Part shown: positions 32,551-42,613 of the stretch, piece by piece
Numbering within the stretch: position 1 is the stretch's first letter
How the letters are laid out: every line of letters starts with the position of its first letter
Assembly: GCF_003330725.1 (NCBI RefSeq)
Contig: NZ_CP030842.1
Span: 1-64,000 of the forward strand
DNA from: Acidisarcina polymorpha
Lineage (GTDB): Bacteria > Acidobacteriota > Terriglobia > Terriglobales > Acidobacteriaceae
Reading direction: 5' to 3'
Length of the DNA: 64,000 nucleotides
Made by a program: the position numbers and the translations under genes
Notes under the pieces: model-generated
What the model saw: the letters and a program-made list of their open reading frames with translations, nothing else
Database searches by the model: none
Told to the model about the DNA's origin: nothing

Positions 32551-33537
32551 CTAACGGCCCGGTGCACAATCAAGCGCCAGGCCGCATGGGTCCAGGCGGC
32601 CCTTCAGATCCTCAAGGATCGCTTGATCACTAAGGTCGAGTGGTCGCGAATGTTCCCAGTCGTGCGCGGCGACCTGATGCAGACGATTGACTACATGTTT
32701 GTCCGTGACTTCGATGGCTAACTCTCGCCGGCTATCGAAGCTTCCGGGCGTAAGGTTGATTGACCCGATGATCGCCCGTTCTCCATCCGCCAGCAACATC
32801 TTGGCATGCAGTTTAAGGTGCTTTACGGTATGGATCTTGATCCCAACATCGTCCATGATGCGCAGACCTTCCAGGCCTTCGACCAGCTTTTCCTGCTTGA
32901 GCATGTGAGGTGCGCGGGCGAACATATGCACCTTCACGCCTCGCCTACGTGCCCGCACCAGGCGCTCAATGATCACCGGATCCTGATATCGCTCGTTTTG
33001 CACGATGAGCGAGTGCCGGGCAGCATCGATTATGTGCGCGATGCGCTCGCGCGCGTTTCCCTTGCACCAGAGCAGATCGCCACTTCCAGGTGCAAACGGG
33101 GCTCGGTGCCAGTCTGCTTCAAAGCAGGCGACGATCTCAGCCACTTCATTTTTATGGGTTGTCATCACAGCATAATCACGAACCTTTTCAAAGTTCTTTG
33201 ATTCCCAGTTCAGTGACTGGATCAGCGCAGCGCGCCCGTCAATGACGACAGACTTCTCGTGAGTGATGTCATAGGCAGGGTTACTGTCCAACACCTCAAT
33301 GCCCGCTCGTTCCAGTAGTCCGCGCGTGCCCAGATTATCCTCCTGGCCACTGCGTCTTGCCGGGTTCAACATCACTCGGACTTTTACTTTTCGCTGGTGC
33401 GCCGTTAGCACGGAATGAACCAGGGCTGCATCGGAGAACACAAACATCTTGATATGCAGAGATGTTTTGGCTTGTTGAATGGCGTTCAGAATGGGCGCGG
33501 CAGAATCATCTGGCAGAACAATCAGAGAGCGGGCCAT
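32551..33537 (-). CDS. Phospholipase D / cardiolipin-synthase-like protein
   Basis: This is a 328-residue protein with both HKD motifs: HEKSVVID near residue 93 and HAKMLLAD near residue 243, the latter followed by GERAIIGSINLTPGSFDSRR. Two PLD domains in one chain make one active site. There is no signal peptide or TM helix, unlike ClsA. The start has AAGGAGTTT just upstream. Substrate unknown: phospholipid head-group exchange or a nuclease-type phosphodiester. It is the first gene of a four-gene operon with envelope proteins, which favours a membrane-lipid role. Confidence 0.88.
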   Translation of the reverse strand: MARSLIVLPDDSAAPILNAIQQAKTSLHIKMFVFSDAALVHSVLTAHQRKVKVRVMLNPARRSGQEDNLGTRGLLERAGIEVLDSNPAYDITHEKSVVIDGRAALIQSLNWESKNFEKVRDYAVMTTHKNEVAEIVACFEADWHRAPFAPGSGDLLWCKGNARERIAHIIDAARHSLIVQNERYQDPVIIERLVRARRRGVKVHMFARAPHMLKQEKLVEGLEGLRIMDDVGIKIHTVKHLKLHAKMLLADGERAIIGSINLTPGSFDSRRELAIEVTDKHVVNRLHQVAAHDWEHSRPLDLSDQAILEDLKGRLDPCGLALDCAPGR

Positions 33538-33625
33538 AAACTCCTTCTGTGTGCGTAAGCAACTTCCACTTGCGACCTTTGATCGCGACCGTCAGCCGAA
33601 GCTCGCTTACGCCATGGACACACGG

Positions 33626-35485
33626 TTAACTTCCGACGGCCGCTATTTCGGCCGATTCCTTCACGTCGCAGTAAATGGGAACAGCGGCAGCGGGCGCCGG
33701 GGCTGTCCTACCCATCTGCAAGTTGTGCAACCCGTGATAAATTCCCCTTACGGACATGAGCTCCTCGTGCGTGCCTTGTTCAGCCACAACCCCTCCCTTG
33801 AGCACCACAATCTTGTCGGCGCAACGAATTGTGCTGAGCCGATGCGCAATCGTGATGACGGTACGTCCCTTCATAAGCCTCTCCAGTGCCTCGATCACGA
33901 GCGTTTCAGACTCCGTGTCTAGGGCGGCTGTCGGCTCATCTAGTATTAGTATGGGACTGTTGCGGACGATCGCACGAGCGATCCCGATTCGCTGACGTTG
34001 CCCACCGGAAAGCGTCAGGCCTCGCTCCCCTACGATCGTGTCGTAGCCGCGCGGCATGCGGAGGATAAACTCTTCGGCATTCGCCATGCGGGCAGCCTCG
34101 CGAATCTCCTCCTCGGTTGCGGATGGGCGCCCGTACGCAATGTTGTCACGAACCGAGCCGCGAAACAGAACGGTGTCCTGCAATACAAATCCAAGTTGGT
34201 TGCGTAATCCACGCAACTTGTAGTTCCGGATGTCGACGCCATCGAGCGACACTCCCCCGCACGTCGGATCGTAAAAACGCGCAATAAGGCTCACAACCGT
34301 CGATTTGCCTCCGCCCGTGGGACCGACGATGCCGCAGAATTGGCCTGGTTCGACTGTGAAATGTACATCCTGCAGAACTGGCGACTGCTTGTCGTAGCCA
34401 AAACCAACGTGATCGAAGACTATCTCGCCCCGGACTGCCTGCGGCTCCTGCGCATCTGCCCGCTCAGCAATGGTCACATCCGTCTCGAGAATCGCCTGCA
34501 CACGCTCGACAGCCACGCCGACCTGCGCAATGTTGTTTGTCATCTTCGCGATGTCCTGCACAGGCTTGAAGAAGCGAGTTAGATAAGCCAGGAACACGAT
34601 GAGCGTGCCTGCCGTCATAGAACCGTGTACGATCAGCGCTGCACCACGCCACAATACGAAGCCGGTACAGAGCGCAACAATCATGTTCGTAAGTGGAGAC
34701 ATCAGCGCTTTGACCCGCCTCGCACTTAAAGCCGCATCGACGCTGGCGCGGCTGGCTCCCTCGAGTTTTTTCTCCTCCAGTTCTTCGAGACCGAAGGCCT
34801 GGACCACGCGTTCAGACTCCAGGCCCTCCTGCACGATCGACAGGATATCCGACTCCTTTTGTCTTACGTTCCGCGTAGCTTGTCGGACCGCCTTCTTGAA
34901 GCGAGCCATAAAGAAGAGCAGAAATGGAGTGACCCCGACAGCAATCAGCGCGAAGTCCCAGTCAAGCAGGAACATGAGCACCAGCATTTCGACAATGGTC
35001 AGAATGTCGACCAACATGGCCAGCGTGGAAGACGATGCGAAATTCTCAATCGTCAGGATGTCGTTGGTAATCGTGCTTAGCAGGGCTCCGGTTTGATGGG
35101 TGTCGTAGAAGGAAAGCGAAAGTCGCTGCAAGTGATCGTAGGTCCGTAGCCGCAGGTCGTGCGCGATCCACTGCCCAACGCTTTCGGTCTGGTAATCCTC
35201 AACATAAGACGCGATTGAACCGATGAGTGCGATGAGCACTACCAGCAAACCTGCGAACCCGGCCACCCTTAAGTTGCCGGTTCCGAGGGTATGCATCAAG
35301 GCGGGAAAGTATCGTTCAGCGTCCGCGAAAATAGCGAGCCGGTGATTGCCTGCCACATTATCAATAATGATCTTGATGGGCCACGGCGCAGCCAACCCCA
35401 TGAGAGTTTCGATCACCATGGCCAGGAAGATGATCACTAGGCCGGCGCGATAGGGCTTGACCAGTTGGCGTAGCAGTTTATTCAT
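33626..35485 (-). CDS. MsbA-type ABC exporter (fused TMD-NBD)
   Basis: This is a 619-residue half-transporter from ATG 35483-35485. The membrane domain of six helices covers about residues 1-310 (LVIIFLAMVIETLMGLAAPW, VLIALIGSIASYVEDYQTES). The NBD has Walker A GPTGGGKSTV, signature LSGGQRQRIGIARA, Walker B ILILDEPTAALD and switch IAHRLSTI. The order matches MsbA/lipid A or multidrug exporters. It dimerises in the inner membrane and exports lipids or drugs; the substrate is not apparent. A small frame (35478-35705) overlaps its start. Confidence 0.93.
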   Translation of the reverse strand: MNKLLRQLVKPYRAGLVIIFLAMVIETLMGLAAPWPIKIIIDNVAGNHRLAIFADAERYFPALMHTLGTGNLRVAGFAGLLVVLIALIGSIASYVEDYQTESVGQWIAHDLRLRTYDHLQRLSLSFYDTHQTGALLSTITNDILTIENFASSSTLAMLVDILTIVEMLVLMFLLDWDFALIAVGVTPFLLFFMARFKKAVRQATRNVRQKESDILSIVQEGLESERVVQAFGLEELEEKKLEGASRASVDAALSARRVKALMSPLTNMIVALCTGFVLWRGAALIVHGSMTAGTLIVFLAYLTRFFKPVQDIAKMTNNIAQVGVAVERVQAILETDVTIAERADAQEPQAVRGEIVFDHVGFGYDKQSPVLQDVHFTVEPGQFCGIVGPTGGGKSTVVSLIARFYDPTCGGVSLDGVDIRNYKLRGLRNQLGFVLQDTVLFRGSVRDNIAYGRPSATEEEIREAARMANAEEFILRMPRGYDTIVGERGLTLSGGQRQRIGIARAIVRNSPILILDEPTAALDTESETLVIEALERLMKGRTVITIAHRLSTIRCADKIVVLKGGVVAEQGTHEELMSVRGIYHGLHNLQMGRTAPAPAAAVPIYCDVKESAEIAAVGS

Positions 35486-35705
35486 CGGAAGAGGCCTCGG
35501 TGTGTTCAATCCTTGCCGCTGATCGCGCAAGCGGGGAACAGAAACGGATTAGCGCTTGCTGCGTGCCAGATCCGCCTTTCATCAAGCCGCCGTTGAAGAA
35601 GCCCGATGCTTGCGCATTGCTTCTGGGTCCTTCACGGGCGGTGCGGCGCTCCTCCCGCCCCAGGGCGCCGTGCAGATCGAGTACTTGTGGCATCTTAAGA
35701 GACAA
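35478..35705 (-). CDS. Possible small leader ORF before the exporter
   Basis: This is a 75-residue frame (MSLKMPQVLDLHGALGREER at the start) whose TAA lies inside ATGAATAA, overlapping the ABC gene start by 8 bp. The overlap would fit translational coupling. Composition is mixed and no family is recognised. Confidence 0.35.
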   Translation of the reverse strand: MSLKMPQVLDLHGALGREERRTAREGPRSNAQASGFFNGGLMKGGSGTQQALIRFCSPLARSAARIEHTEASSDE

Positions 35706-36101
35706 CCATCGGGGAAGAAATAGGGGTTGCTACACGGTAGCCTGTGCGTTGTCACACAAGGTCTAGGGTTCTTGGAAGGGGTAGTCTGGTTTAAGTGTGG
35801 TCACGCATAATCGGTATGTGGCCACACTCATTTCCAATGTGTTTTTAGCTCGTCTAGACTCAGTATATTGACGCATGTGATTTCGCCTCGTCAGGCTGAG
35901 TTCTGGAAGACAAATGCCCTATCAGGGTCCCAAATGATTGCGTCAGAAGATGCGGGGTAATCCATTTTCAACCGTCATCAGGCCTGGACGGTGGAACCGA
36001 TCTTCGAACTCAGTTGCCCTGTTATTTGAAACCCGCGCACGCGGCGGTTCTGCATTCGCTCCAACGCGCAGAGATTTTTTGCTGAGACCATAAATCGCAC
36101 G
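35706..36101. other. Intergenic region, divergent
   Basis: No gene seen. It separates the minus-strand exporter block from a plus-strand regulator. A 12-mer TAAGTGTGGTCA (35792-35803) recurs at 45809-45820 near an IS remnant. Confidence 0.35.
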
Positions 36102-36455
36102 ATGACGATCTTGATAGTAGACGACAATGCGGGCATAAGAAAACTGCTGCGGCGAGCCCTAAGAAAAATCGCATCGAACATCTTTGAATGTGCCGATGGA
36201 TCACAAGCACTCGCGATGTATACGGAGTGCCTTCCAGACATAGTTTTAATGGATATCAAGATGCAACATCTTGACGGCCTGGCGGCCACGCAACAGCTTC
36301 GCGAATGCTATCCCTTCGCCCGGGTCGTTATCTTGACCGACTACGATGACGACCAACTTCGGGCTGCAGCGCAAAAGGCAGGTGCGTGCGCCTACGTGAC
36401 CAAGCAGGATCTTACCGGGTTGGATTCGATCGTCGTACGCTTCGCCGCCCTGTAA
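36102..36455 (+). CDS. Single-domain response regulator
   Basis: This is a 117-residue CheY-like receiver without an output domain. The acidic pair is in TILIVDDNAGIRKLLRRALR, the phosphorylated Asp in IVLMDIKMQHLDGLAATQQL (near residue 50), Thr/Ser in VVILTDYDDD and Lys in AYVTKQDLTGLD. All key residues are present. It converges with the large propeller kinase (31 bp apart at the stops) and could be an extra phosphate acceptor or a signalling shunt for it. The start lies after a short leader. Confidence 0.88.
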   Translation: MTILIVDDNAGIRKLLRRALRKIASNIFECADGSQALAMYTECLPDIVLMDIKMQHLDGLAATQQLRECYPFARVVILTDYDDDQLRAAAQKAGACAYVTKQDLTGLDSIVVRFAAL

Positions 36456-36485
36456 TACCAGGGTGGTAGGCAAACCATGCCATTT

Positions 36486-39434
36486 TCATACAGCCGCCTG
36501 TTTGCTCAAAACAAATTCCGCAGTGACCGTCGTTCCTTGATTCAGTTCGGACCGGGTGGTTATGGTTCCACCCAAAAGGGTAGCCCGCTCCGCCATCCCA
36601 ATCGCTCCGAACCCGCCCAGCGCCGCGGCTGACCGATTCGATTCGGCAGGGTAGCCATGGCCGTTGTCTTGTACCACCAGTGTTATTCGATCGGGATCTC
36701 GTACGGCCTTGACCATCACGCAGGTGGCTTCTGCATGCTTCATTATGTTCGTCAGCGCTTCCTGAACGATCCGGTAGAAGTTGATCCGCAGTTCCTCAGG
36801 AAACGCTTGATCGATGTCCCCAATCTCCACGATTACTTTGAAGCGGCCGGCGATCGAAGCCTTATGAGCCAACGCCTCGACAGCTTTGGCAAGACCCAGG
36901 CGATCCAACTGGAAAGGCCTTAAGTTGTAGGAAATCTGCCGGGTTTCGTCAAGGGCGATCTGCGCCTCGGCGCTGATCTCTTCCATGGGGTCCGGCTCTT
37001 CGCCTTCATCCGCACGTGCGCGTCGCTCAAGCAGTGTCATCAGCGCTAAATTGTTGATTACGATCAAGCGTTGTCCCAGGGAGTCGTGAAGTTCCGCTGC
37101 GATCCGCTTCCGCTCGCGCTCCTGGGAAGCGATCAATTCTTGCGAAAATGTACGCTGTTGGCGTTCCGCGCGCTGCAGCATCGATACTCGCCGTCTCCAC
37201 ATATAAATCGTGAGCAGGACCACGCCAAGCAGAAGCGTCATCATGAACCACTCCGTGCGATAAAAGGGGGCGAGCACATGGATGCTCAGCTCTTGTGGGT
37301 CCGTATTCCATACCCCGTCAATGTTCGCTGCGATTAACTGCAAAGTGTATTTACCGGGCTGCAGGTGAGAGAAGTACAACCTCCTCCTGGTACCCATGTC
37401 GGTCCACGTCGGGTCGAGCCCCAGCAGCTTGTAACGAAATGTAATCTGATCGGACTTGATCAAGCTGGGTGACGTGTAATCGATCTCGAGGTTATGCTGA
37501 TCGGGCGCGAGACAAACGAATCTGGCATTGGACGTTTGCACCTGGTCAACCAGCACTGATTCAATCACCACTTTGGGGGCCGGTGGACCGGGAGAGACAC
37601 TCGCAGGATCGATGACGGCGATGCCATTTTGCGTCGGGAACCACAACCTTCCGGCATTGTCTTTCGCACTGGCTGGAGCGATACCGCCATTGCATTCTAT
37701 GTTGAGCATGCCGTCTCGCTTGCCGTAGACAATGGACGTAATGCGGCTTCGTTTTCCGGCAGCAACGTCGTTCAGCTCCTGCTTTTTTACCCTGTAAATC
37801 CCATGATGCGAACTGATCCATAGATTCCCGCGATCGTCTTCCTGAATTGCAAAGGCTCCATTATCGAAAAGCCCATTGCGCGTGCTGAAGTGAGTCACCT
37901 GCTCGTTCTGAAGGCGCAACAACCCATTGTCATAGGTGCCAATCCAGAGGATACCTTGGGGATCCTCGTACAAAGCCCAGACCGCACCCCTGGCTAAAAA
38001 CTCACCTCGGCTTAAGGAGGTGAAACGGCCGTGATCGTATCTCGCCAGAAATTGGTATCCGCCAAACCACAGAGATCCCGAAGCACTTTGCGTGATGACG
38101 TTTAGGTCTCTTGTAGAAACACCTTCGGTCCCACTGTACGTATGACTTTTGCCATCGCGGTATGACACGAGGCCGCCATTGGTCCCAAACCACAACGTTC
38201 CTTCCCTGTCTTGATACATCGTCTGCACGATCGAGTGTTCTGGCAACACAAGGCCGGTGGGCGGCCGCTGAAATTTACCTTCTGTCAGCACTCGAAGGCC
38301 GCCATGGGTTCCGACCCAAAGTTTGCCTGAACTGTCTTCCAGCAAGGCAGTAATCAGGTTCCCTGGTGCGAAATCATTCACTGTGTAGTTGGTAAAACGC
38401 CCTTCATCGTAAAGAATGAGATTCGGCCAGCCTCCAATCCACATCCCGCCTGCCCTACTCTTCAGGAGCGAATAGATATCGGCTGTTTCAAGCCCTTGCT
38501 CCCTTGACAGAGTGCGCACCTGCTGTCTTTCCATTTGGTACAAGCCCACTCCGTCTCTGGCAAACCAGAGTGTTCCCTCCCTGTCTTCAAACATCATCCC
38601 GAACGATAGCGACTGCTCACCTTTGGCAGAGGAGTAGCGCACTGAACGGAAGAAATCGGATCCTAGCTGGACCTGCCAGATATTCCCATGGCTGTCCTTG
38701 TGCGGGATGAAGATCTCGCCGGAGTGTAAAACAAAGACTCCATCACGCGAACTGACGTACCGGCCATCCTTCCTTCTAAGCCAGAAGGTTCCATCATCAT
38801 CCGCGGCTATGGCTGCAACTGCATCGCGCGGGAGCCATTTTGGCAGGGCGTATATATGAAATTGTCCCTTGAAGAAAACATAAAGTTGGGACGCGACGAC
38901 TCCCCACGCCCCTCCTGCCCATTTGATGTCCTTGTAGGGAATTCTCATGTCCTTCGGGGTTATATCGATGAATCGCTGCGTTCGCTCGTCCCATTGCAGA
39001 ATGCGATCTTTCAACTGAATCCAGATGTGACCGTGCTCATCCCCCATCTCGGAGAAAATGATACTGTTGTAGTCCTTGCGAGGGTTGTAGATCGTTTGAA
39101 ACGAACCTTGGTGATACCGGGTTACACCGGCCTCAGAAATCATCCATAGGTCGTCCCCAACGCCTCTGCGCAGGCCGGTAAACCGGTTCGATTCGATGCC
39201 TGGGCTATTCTCGCGGTCAAAAAGAAAAAAGCGGATGCCATCGAAGCGCGCCAGGCCGTCAAGAGTTGAGAGCCACAGGTAGCCATCGGAAGTTTGCGCA
39301 ACGCCGCGGAACGCACCCTGGGGCAAGCCTTCGTCCGCAGTCCACAGGTTCGCCCGGTATTGCGCATGGGCGAGAAAAGAGCTGCAAACCAGGAACAGAA
39401 GGAAAGCTGCAGCCGTGCGCGTGCCTGAACCCAT
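36486..39434 (-). CDS. Two-component ligand-propeller histidine kinase
   Basis: The start is ATG 39432-39434 (GGAGAGGTCGA upstream), giving 982 residues. A signal peptide (FLLFLVCSSFLAHAQ) precedes two periplasmic propellers of about 650 residues, with the repeated blade VAQTSDGYLWLSTLDGLARF, TLWFGTNGGLVSYRDGK, LWIGTYDNGLLRL. A Y_Y_Y domain is next (YKLLGLDPTWTDM, LQPGKYTLQLIAAN), then one TM helix (WFMMTLLLGVVLLTIYMW). The cytoplasmic HisKA_3 has RERKRIAAELHDSLGQRLIV and the HATPase has VQDNGHGY and GGFGAIGMAERA. It is a NarX/BtuR-type sensor of an extracellular ligand, probably a carbohydrate, paired with the NarL regulator just upstream. Confidence 0.92.
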   Translation of the reverse strand: MGSGTRTAAAFLLFLVCSSFLAHAQYRANLWTADEGLPQGAFRGVAQTSDGYLWLSTLDGLARFDGIRFFLFDRENSPGIESNRFTGLRRGVGDDLWMISEAGVTRYHQGSFQTIYNPRKDYNSIIFSEMGDEHGHIWIQLKDRILQWDERTQRFIDITPKDMRIPYKDIKWAGGAWGVVASQLYVFFKGQFHIYALPKWLPRDAVAAIAADDDGTFWLRRKDGRYVSSRDGVFVLHSGEIFIPHKDSHGNIWQVQLGSDFFRSVRYSSAKGEQSLSFGMMFEDREGTLWFARDGVGLYQMERQQVRTLSREQGLETADIYSLLKSRAGGMWIGGWPNLILYDEGRFTNYTVNDFAPGNLITALLEDSSGKLWVGTHGGLRVLTEGKFQRPPTGLVLPEHSIVQTMYQDREGTLWFGTNGGLVSYRDGKSHTYSGTEGVSTRDLNVITQSASGSLWFGGYQFLARYDHGRFTSLSRGEFLARGAVWALYEDPQGILWIGTYDNGLLRLQNEQVTHFSTRNGLFDNGAFAIQEDDRGNLWISSHHGIYRVKKQELNDVAAGKRSRITSIVYGKRDGMLNIECNGGIAPASAKDNAGRLWFPTQNGIAVIDPASVSPGPPAPKVVIESVLVDQVQTSNARFVCLAPDQHNLEIDYTSPSLIKSDQITFRYKLLGLDPTWTDMGTRRRLYFSHLQPGKYTLQLIAANIDGVWNTDPQELSIHVLAPFYRTEWFMMTLLLGVVLLTIYMWRRRVSMLQRAERQQRTFSQELIASQERERKRIAAELHDSLGQRLIVINNLALMTLLERRARADEGEEPDPMEEISAEAQIALDETRQISYNLRPFQLDRLGLAKAVEALAHKASIAGRFKVIVEIGDIDQAFPEELRINFYRIVQEALTNIMKHAEATCVMVKAVRDPDRITLVVQDNGHGYPAESNRSAAALGGFGAIGMAERATLLGGTITTRSELNQGTTVTAEFVLSKQAAV

Positions 39435-39529
39435 TCGACCTCTCCGTGCTCTTCGCAGCGGCTGAAGCCGTTCCCTAATAAGACCTTTCACTGCGATCCC
39501 CTCAATAGCTGGTCGGCTGTTGATGCGGT

Positions 39530-40180
39530 TTACGTCGTCAGTTTGTCTTTGTACTGCAGGGCGAAGCGGGGTAATGCGTTCGAGCCCATGATCCCCAGCT
39601 TGCGTGAGATGTTCGTTCGGTGGTTTTCGACCGTGCGGTAGTGGATAGATAAGTCTGCGCCTATCTCCTTGCTCGATTTGCCTTCTGCGATGAGCTTAAG
39701 AATTCGGCGTTCCGCCGGTGTAAGATCGCGCAGCAAACCGGCGTCTGACGGAACTGGTTCCTGAGGAAGCATGAACTGATCGACAATACCCGAGCTGACA
39801 TAGCGGCGCCCGGCCATAACCGTCTTGATAGCTACGGCGATCTCTGCCAAAGCGCTGTCTTTTACCAGGAAGGCGCCGCCCCCCGCCTCCATCGCCGCAT
39901 GGAACAGGTCTCGTTCTTTATGCAGGGTGAGAAAGATGATCCTTGTTTCCCAATTGTTCTGCTTCACCGTTCGAGCGATGGTGAGGCCGTCTTTCCTGGG
40001 CATCTCGACATCGATAATCGCCACATCGGGGCGTAACTGCTCGATCATAGCAAGCGCCTGTGCTCCATCATGGGCTTGGGCCACCACTAAAAACGCTTCG
40101 TCCCGCTGAATGTTCATGACCAGTCCGCTCACTACAATCGGGTGGTCATCCGCCACCAAGATTCGAATTTTGTCGGACAT
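39530..40180 (-). CDS. NarL/FixJ-type response regulator
   Basis: This is a 216-residue protein. The receiver (IRILVADDHPIVVSGLVMNI, PDVAIIDVEMPRKDGLTIAR with Asp near residue 56, and FLVKDSALAEI with Lys) is followed by a LuxR-type HTH (LTPAERRILKLIAEGKSSKE, IHYRTVENHRTNISRKLG). It is transcribed immediately ahead of the propeller kinase on the same strand (95 bp gap), so the two form a cognate pair. The adjacent GH28-like gene at 40.5 kb is divergent and a likely target. Confidence 0.93.
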   Translation of the reverse strand: MSDKIRILVADDHPIVVSGLVMNIQRDEAFLVVAQAHDGAQALAMIEQLRPDVAIIDVEMPRKDGLTIARTVKQNNWETRIIFLTLHKERDLFHAAMEAGGGAFLVKDSALAEIAVAIKTVMAGRRYVSSGIVDQFMLPQEPVPSDAGLLRDLTPAERRILKLIAEGKSSKEIGADLSIHYRTVENHRTNISRKLGIMGSNALPRFALQYKDKLTT

Positions 40181-40459
40181 CGGCCCCTCGCTTCATCTGC
40201 TCATCGCCCTGCGATCTTCGGGGATTGACGGCTAATCAACGATCTGGAACTTAGCCCATTAAAGCATGCCTGGTGAGAGAGGGCTGCATCGCATTGTCTC
40301 CGGTTGTAGCTCATGCGGCAACTCCCGGGGCCGGGACTGTCTCCCCCTTAGACCGTGTGGTGACACATATAGGCACTGCTCACGATACGCAGTACCCTTT
40401 TTTCGGATACACAACCAGTCACTCTAATCGATTGCGGTGGACCTAAAGGAAGGCTCCCA

Positions 40460-42613
40460 ATGTTTAACCGGTTTTTTGCATTACCTATAATTTTCTTGTT
40501 GTGCGGTGTTTTCTCCCTTGCAGCAGCCCAGGATTCCCGGGTAGTGAACGAACCTTCGTTCCCGCAGACATGTTCGGTGTTTCGCGCGGTCCTTCACGCG
40601 AATGCGGACGAGGGCCCGCTCCCAAGGGCGAGTGTTGAGGATCAGGATGATGAGTCTAACGTAGAAACAGCAGAGCTTCAGCAGAAACTCGACCGTTGTG
40701 AGCAAGGGAAGGCGGTTGAGCTGTCACTGGGCACGGACCCGCGGCGCAATGCCTTCCTTATCAGTCCGATCAATGTTCCGGTCGGTGTTTCGCTCATACT
40801 GGATGGTGGTGTTACCTTGTACGCCTCGAGAGACCCTGCTCTTTATCAGCAGCAAACGCCCGGCGTGACCTGCGGTGATCTTGGTCCGAAAGATATCTAC
40901 AAAGTGGGCGTTGGCTGTAATTCCCTGATCACCCTTACAGCGAATAGCGGAATCTACGGCTACGGAGTCATCGACGGACAAGGAGGCAAGCTCCTCCTTT
41001 CCGGGCCTTATGCGCATGACTGCACGTGGTGGGATTTGACTAACTTTAAGAACCGGCCGTCGCAGCCGGGCGCGTCTTGTGTCATTCCATACAACGGCAT
41101 GGTCAACGGGCAGGCAAGCCCGATACTCATTTCAGCAGGCAATGCAGAAACCCCAGTAGATCAGCCGGCGGACTGCGATAAAGGGCGCAACAGCCTCAAC
41201 TGCGATCTCACTCTTTATAAGGTCACAGTGCGCAACCCGCCCTATCACTCCATGAGGTTTGGTGGCCAAAACGTAACTATCTGGGGTATCAGAGTCCAGT
41301 CCCCCTGGAACATTCCGAATACAGACGGCATGGATATTCATGCCTCGAACGTCACTGTGTATGACGCCACCGTCGCCAATGGCGACCAGGAGGTTACTCT
41401 GGTATCGAACGAATACCCTTCGACCAACATAACCATCGACCACTTTCACGGCTATGGAAAAGCTGGCATCACGACCCTGGGCGCTGGAGTCGCTACCTCG
41501 AATATTCTGGTTACCAATGCTTACATCACCGGCGACCTGCCAAGCGTGAATCTCGCGGAGCAGACAGTTAACGGACAAACGTTTGCCTGGATGCAAAAGA
41601 AGTTCCAAATCACAGGCCTTGGGCAGGCGTTGATGAATGCCGTCGACGTCGACGCTTTGGCGATCAACAACACCACCCAATCACGCGGAATAGGATCAAA
41701 AATCTCGAACGTGGCCTTCCAATCCATTTGCGTTGCGGACGTGCGCAGCCCCATCAACCTTGAGCTCGACGCAACGGACTCTCCGCTACCTAGCGCGAAA
41801 GGCATCACTTTCAGAGACGTTCACGTACTTGCACCTTCCGACCAGAAGCAGACGGTCCGCCACCCCGATGGTTCGCTTTCTGGCATAGGCACCTACGACC
41901 TTGAATTCATAGCGCCCGGAACAGTTAGCGGCGGAGAAACGTCCACCAACGAGTTCACCCTTGACAATGTTGTCCTTGACAACTTCGCCGATGGAACCAC
42001 ATCTCTGGGGCTCGTCACTGCCTCGAACAATCTCATTACAACGACAACGAACATCTACCCGGCAGTTTTGAACGGTCTGCACGCGGATTCAAAGGGCGTT
42101 AGTAAGAAGGTTGACGGTACCAAATTGATGCTCACGTCCAACGACTACCAGAGCACTACTGAGGTCAACGATCCTACCTTAGCGTATCAATGCCCTGCCC
42201 CGCCCTCATTCCTGACGGGAGACTTGTTTGTGTCGCTCGGTGAGGGGCCGGCCTACGGTCAATCGACAAATCTGCAGCAAGCCTATATCAACAGTGGGGA
42301 CTCGATTACGCTGAGCGCGGTTGTCCAACCTGCTATGTCGCAGACGACCCTGTTCACCTACATGGGCTACGCGTATAATCCCGGCCTGCTTTCGATAGGC
42401 TCTCCTGCGCTCACCAACCAGGTTCGCTTCTATGAAGAAGATCGCTACCTTGGGTCTGCCAGCCTTCGTGCCAACGGAACCTTGGCATCGTTGGTGCTGG
42501 AGCATGTCTCCCCTGGGCACCATAAGTACAGGGCTGAGTATCCCGCGGACAAGTTCTATAAAACTTTCTCCTTCGGACAGGTTACGGTTGCCGCTGCTGC
42601 CAAGGGCTGGTAA
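40460..42613 (+). CDS. GH28-like (polygalacturonase-type) secreted protein, altered active site
   Basis: This is a 717-residue protein with a signal peptide (LPIIFLLCGVFSLAAAQ). A right-handed beta-helix of the GH28 type covers about residues 90-500 (NSGIYGYGVIDGQGG, SPWNIPNTDGMDIHASNVTV), followed by an Ig-like C-domain (SGDSITLSAVVQPAMSQTTL). In GH28 enzymes the catalytic acids lie in NTDGxD, GDD and the His in GHG. Here NTDGMD is kept, but GDD reads GDQ and the GHG site reads HGYGKAG. Typical galacturonan hydrolysis is therefore doubtful. The start has AAAGGAAGG 9 nt upstream. It is divergent from the NarL/propeller kinase pair. Confidence 0.82.
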   Translation: MFNRFFALPIIFLLCGVFSLAAAQDSRVVNEPSFPQTCSVFRAVLHANADEGPLPRASVEDQDDESNVETAELQQKLDRCEQGKAVELSLGTDPRRNAFLISPINVPVGVSLILDGGVTLYASRDPALYQQQTPGVTCGDLGPKDIYKVGVGCNSLITLTANSGIYGYGVIDGQGGKLLLSGPYAHDCTWWDLTNFKNRPSQPGASCVIPYNGMVNGQASPILISAGNAETPVDQPADCDKGRNSLNCDLTLYKVTVRNPPYHSMRFGGQNVTIWGIRVQSPWNIPNTDGMDIHASNVTVYDATVANGDQEVTLVSNEYPSTNITIDHFHGYGKAGITTLGAGVATSNILVTNAYITGDLPSVNLAEQTVNGQTFAWMQKKFQITGLGQALMNAVDVDALAINNTTQSRGIGSKISNVAFQSICVADVRSPINLELDATDSPLPSAKGITFRDVHVLAPSDQKQTVRHPDGSLSGIGTYDLEFIAPGTVSGGETSTNEFTLDNVVLDNFADGTTSLGLVTASNNLITTTTNIYPAVLNGLHADSKGVSKKVDGTKLMLTSNDYQSTTEVNDPTLAYQCPAPPSFLTGDLFVSLGEGPAYGQSTNLQQAYINSGDSITLSAVVQPAMSQTTLFTYMGYAYNPGLLSIGSPALTNQVRFYEEDRYLGSASLRANGTLASLVLEHVSPGHHKYRAEYPADKFYKTFSFGQVTVAAAAKGW

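Noticed and set aside
31896-32633. Plus-strand frame of 245 codons
   Set aside because: Antisense to the DUF481 gene and the PLD gene end.
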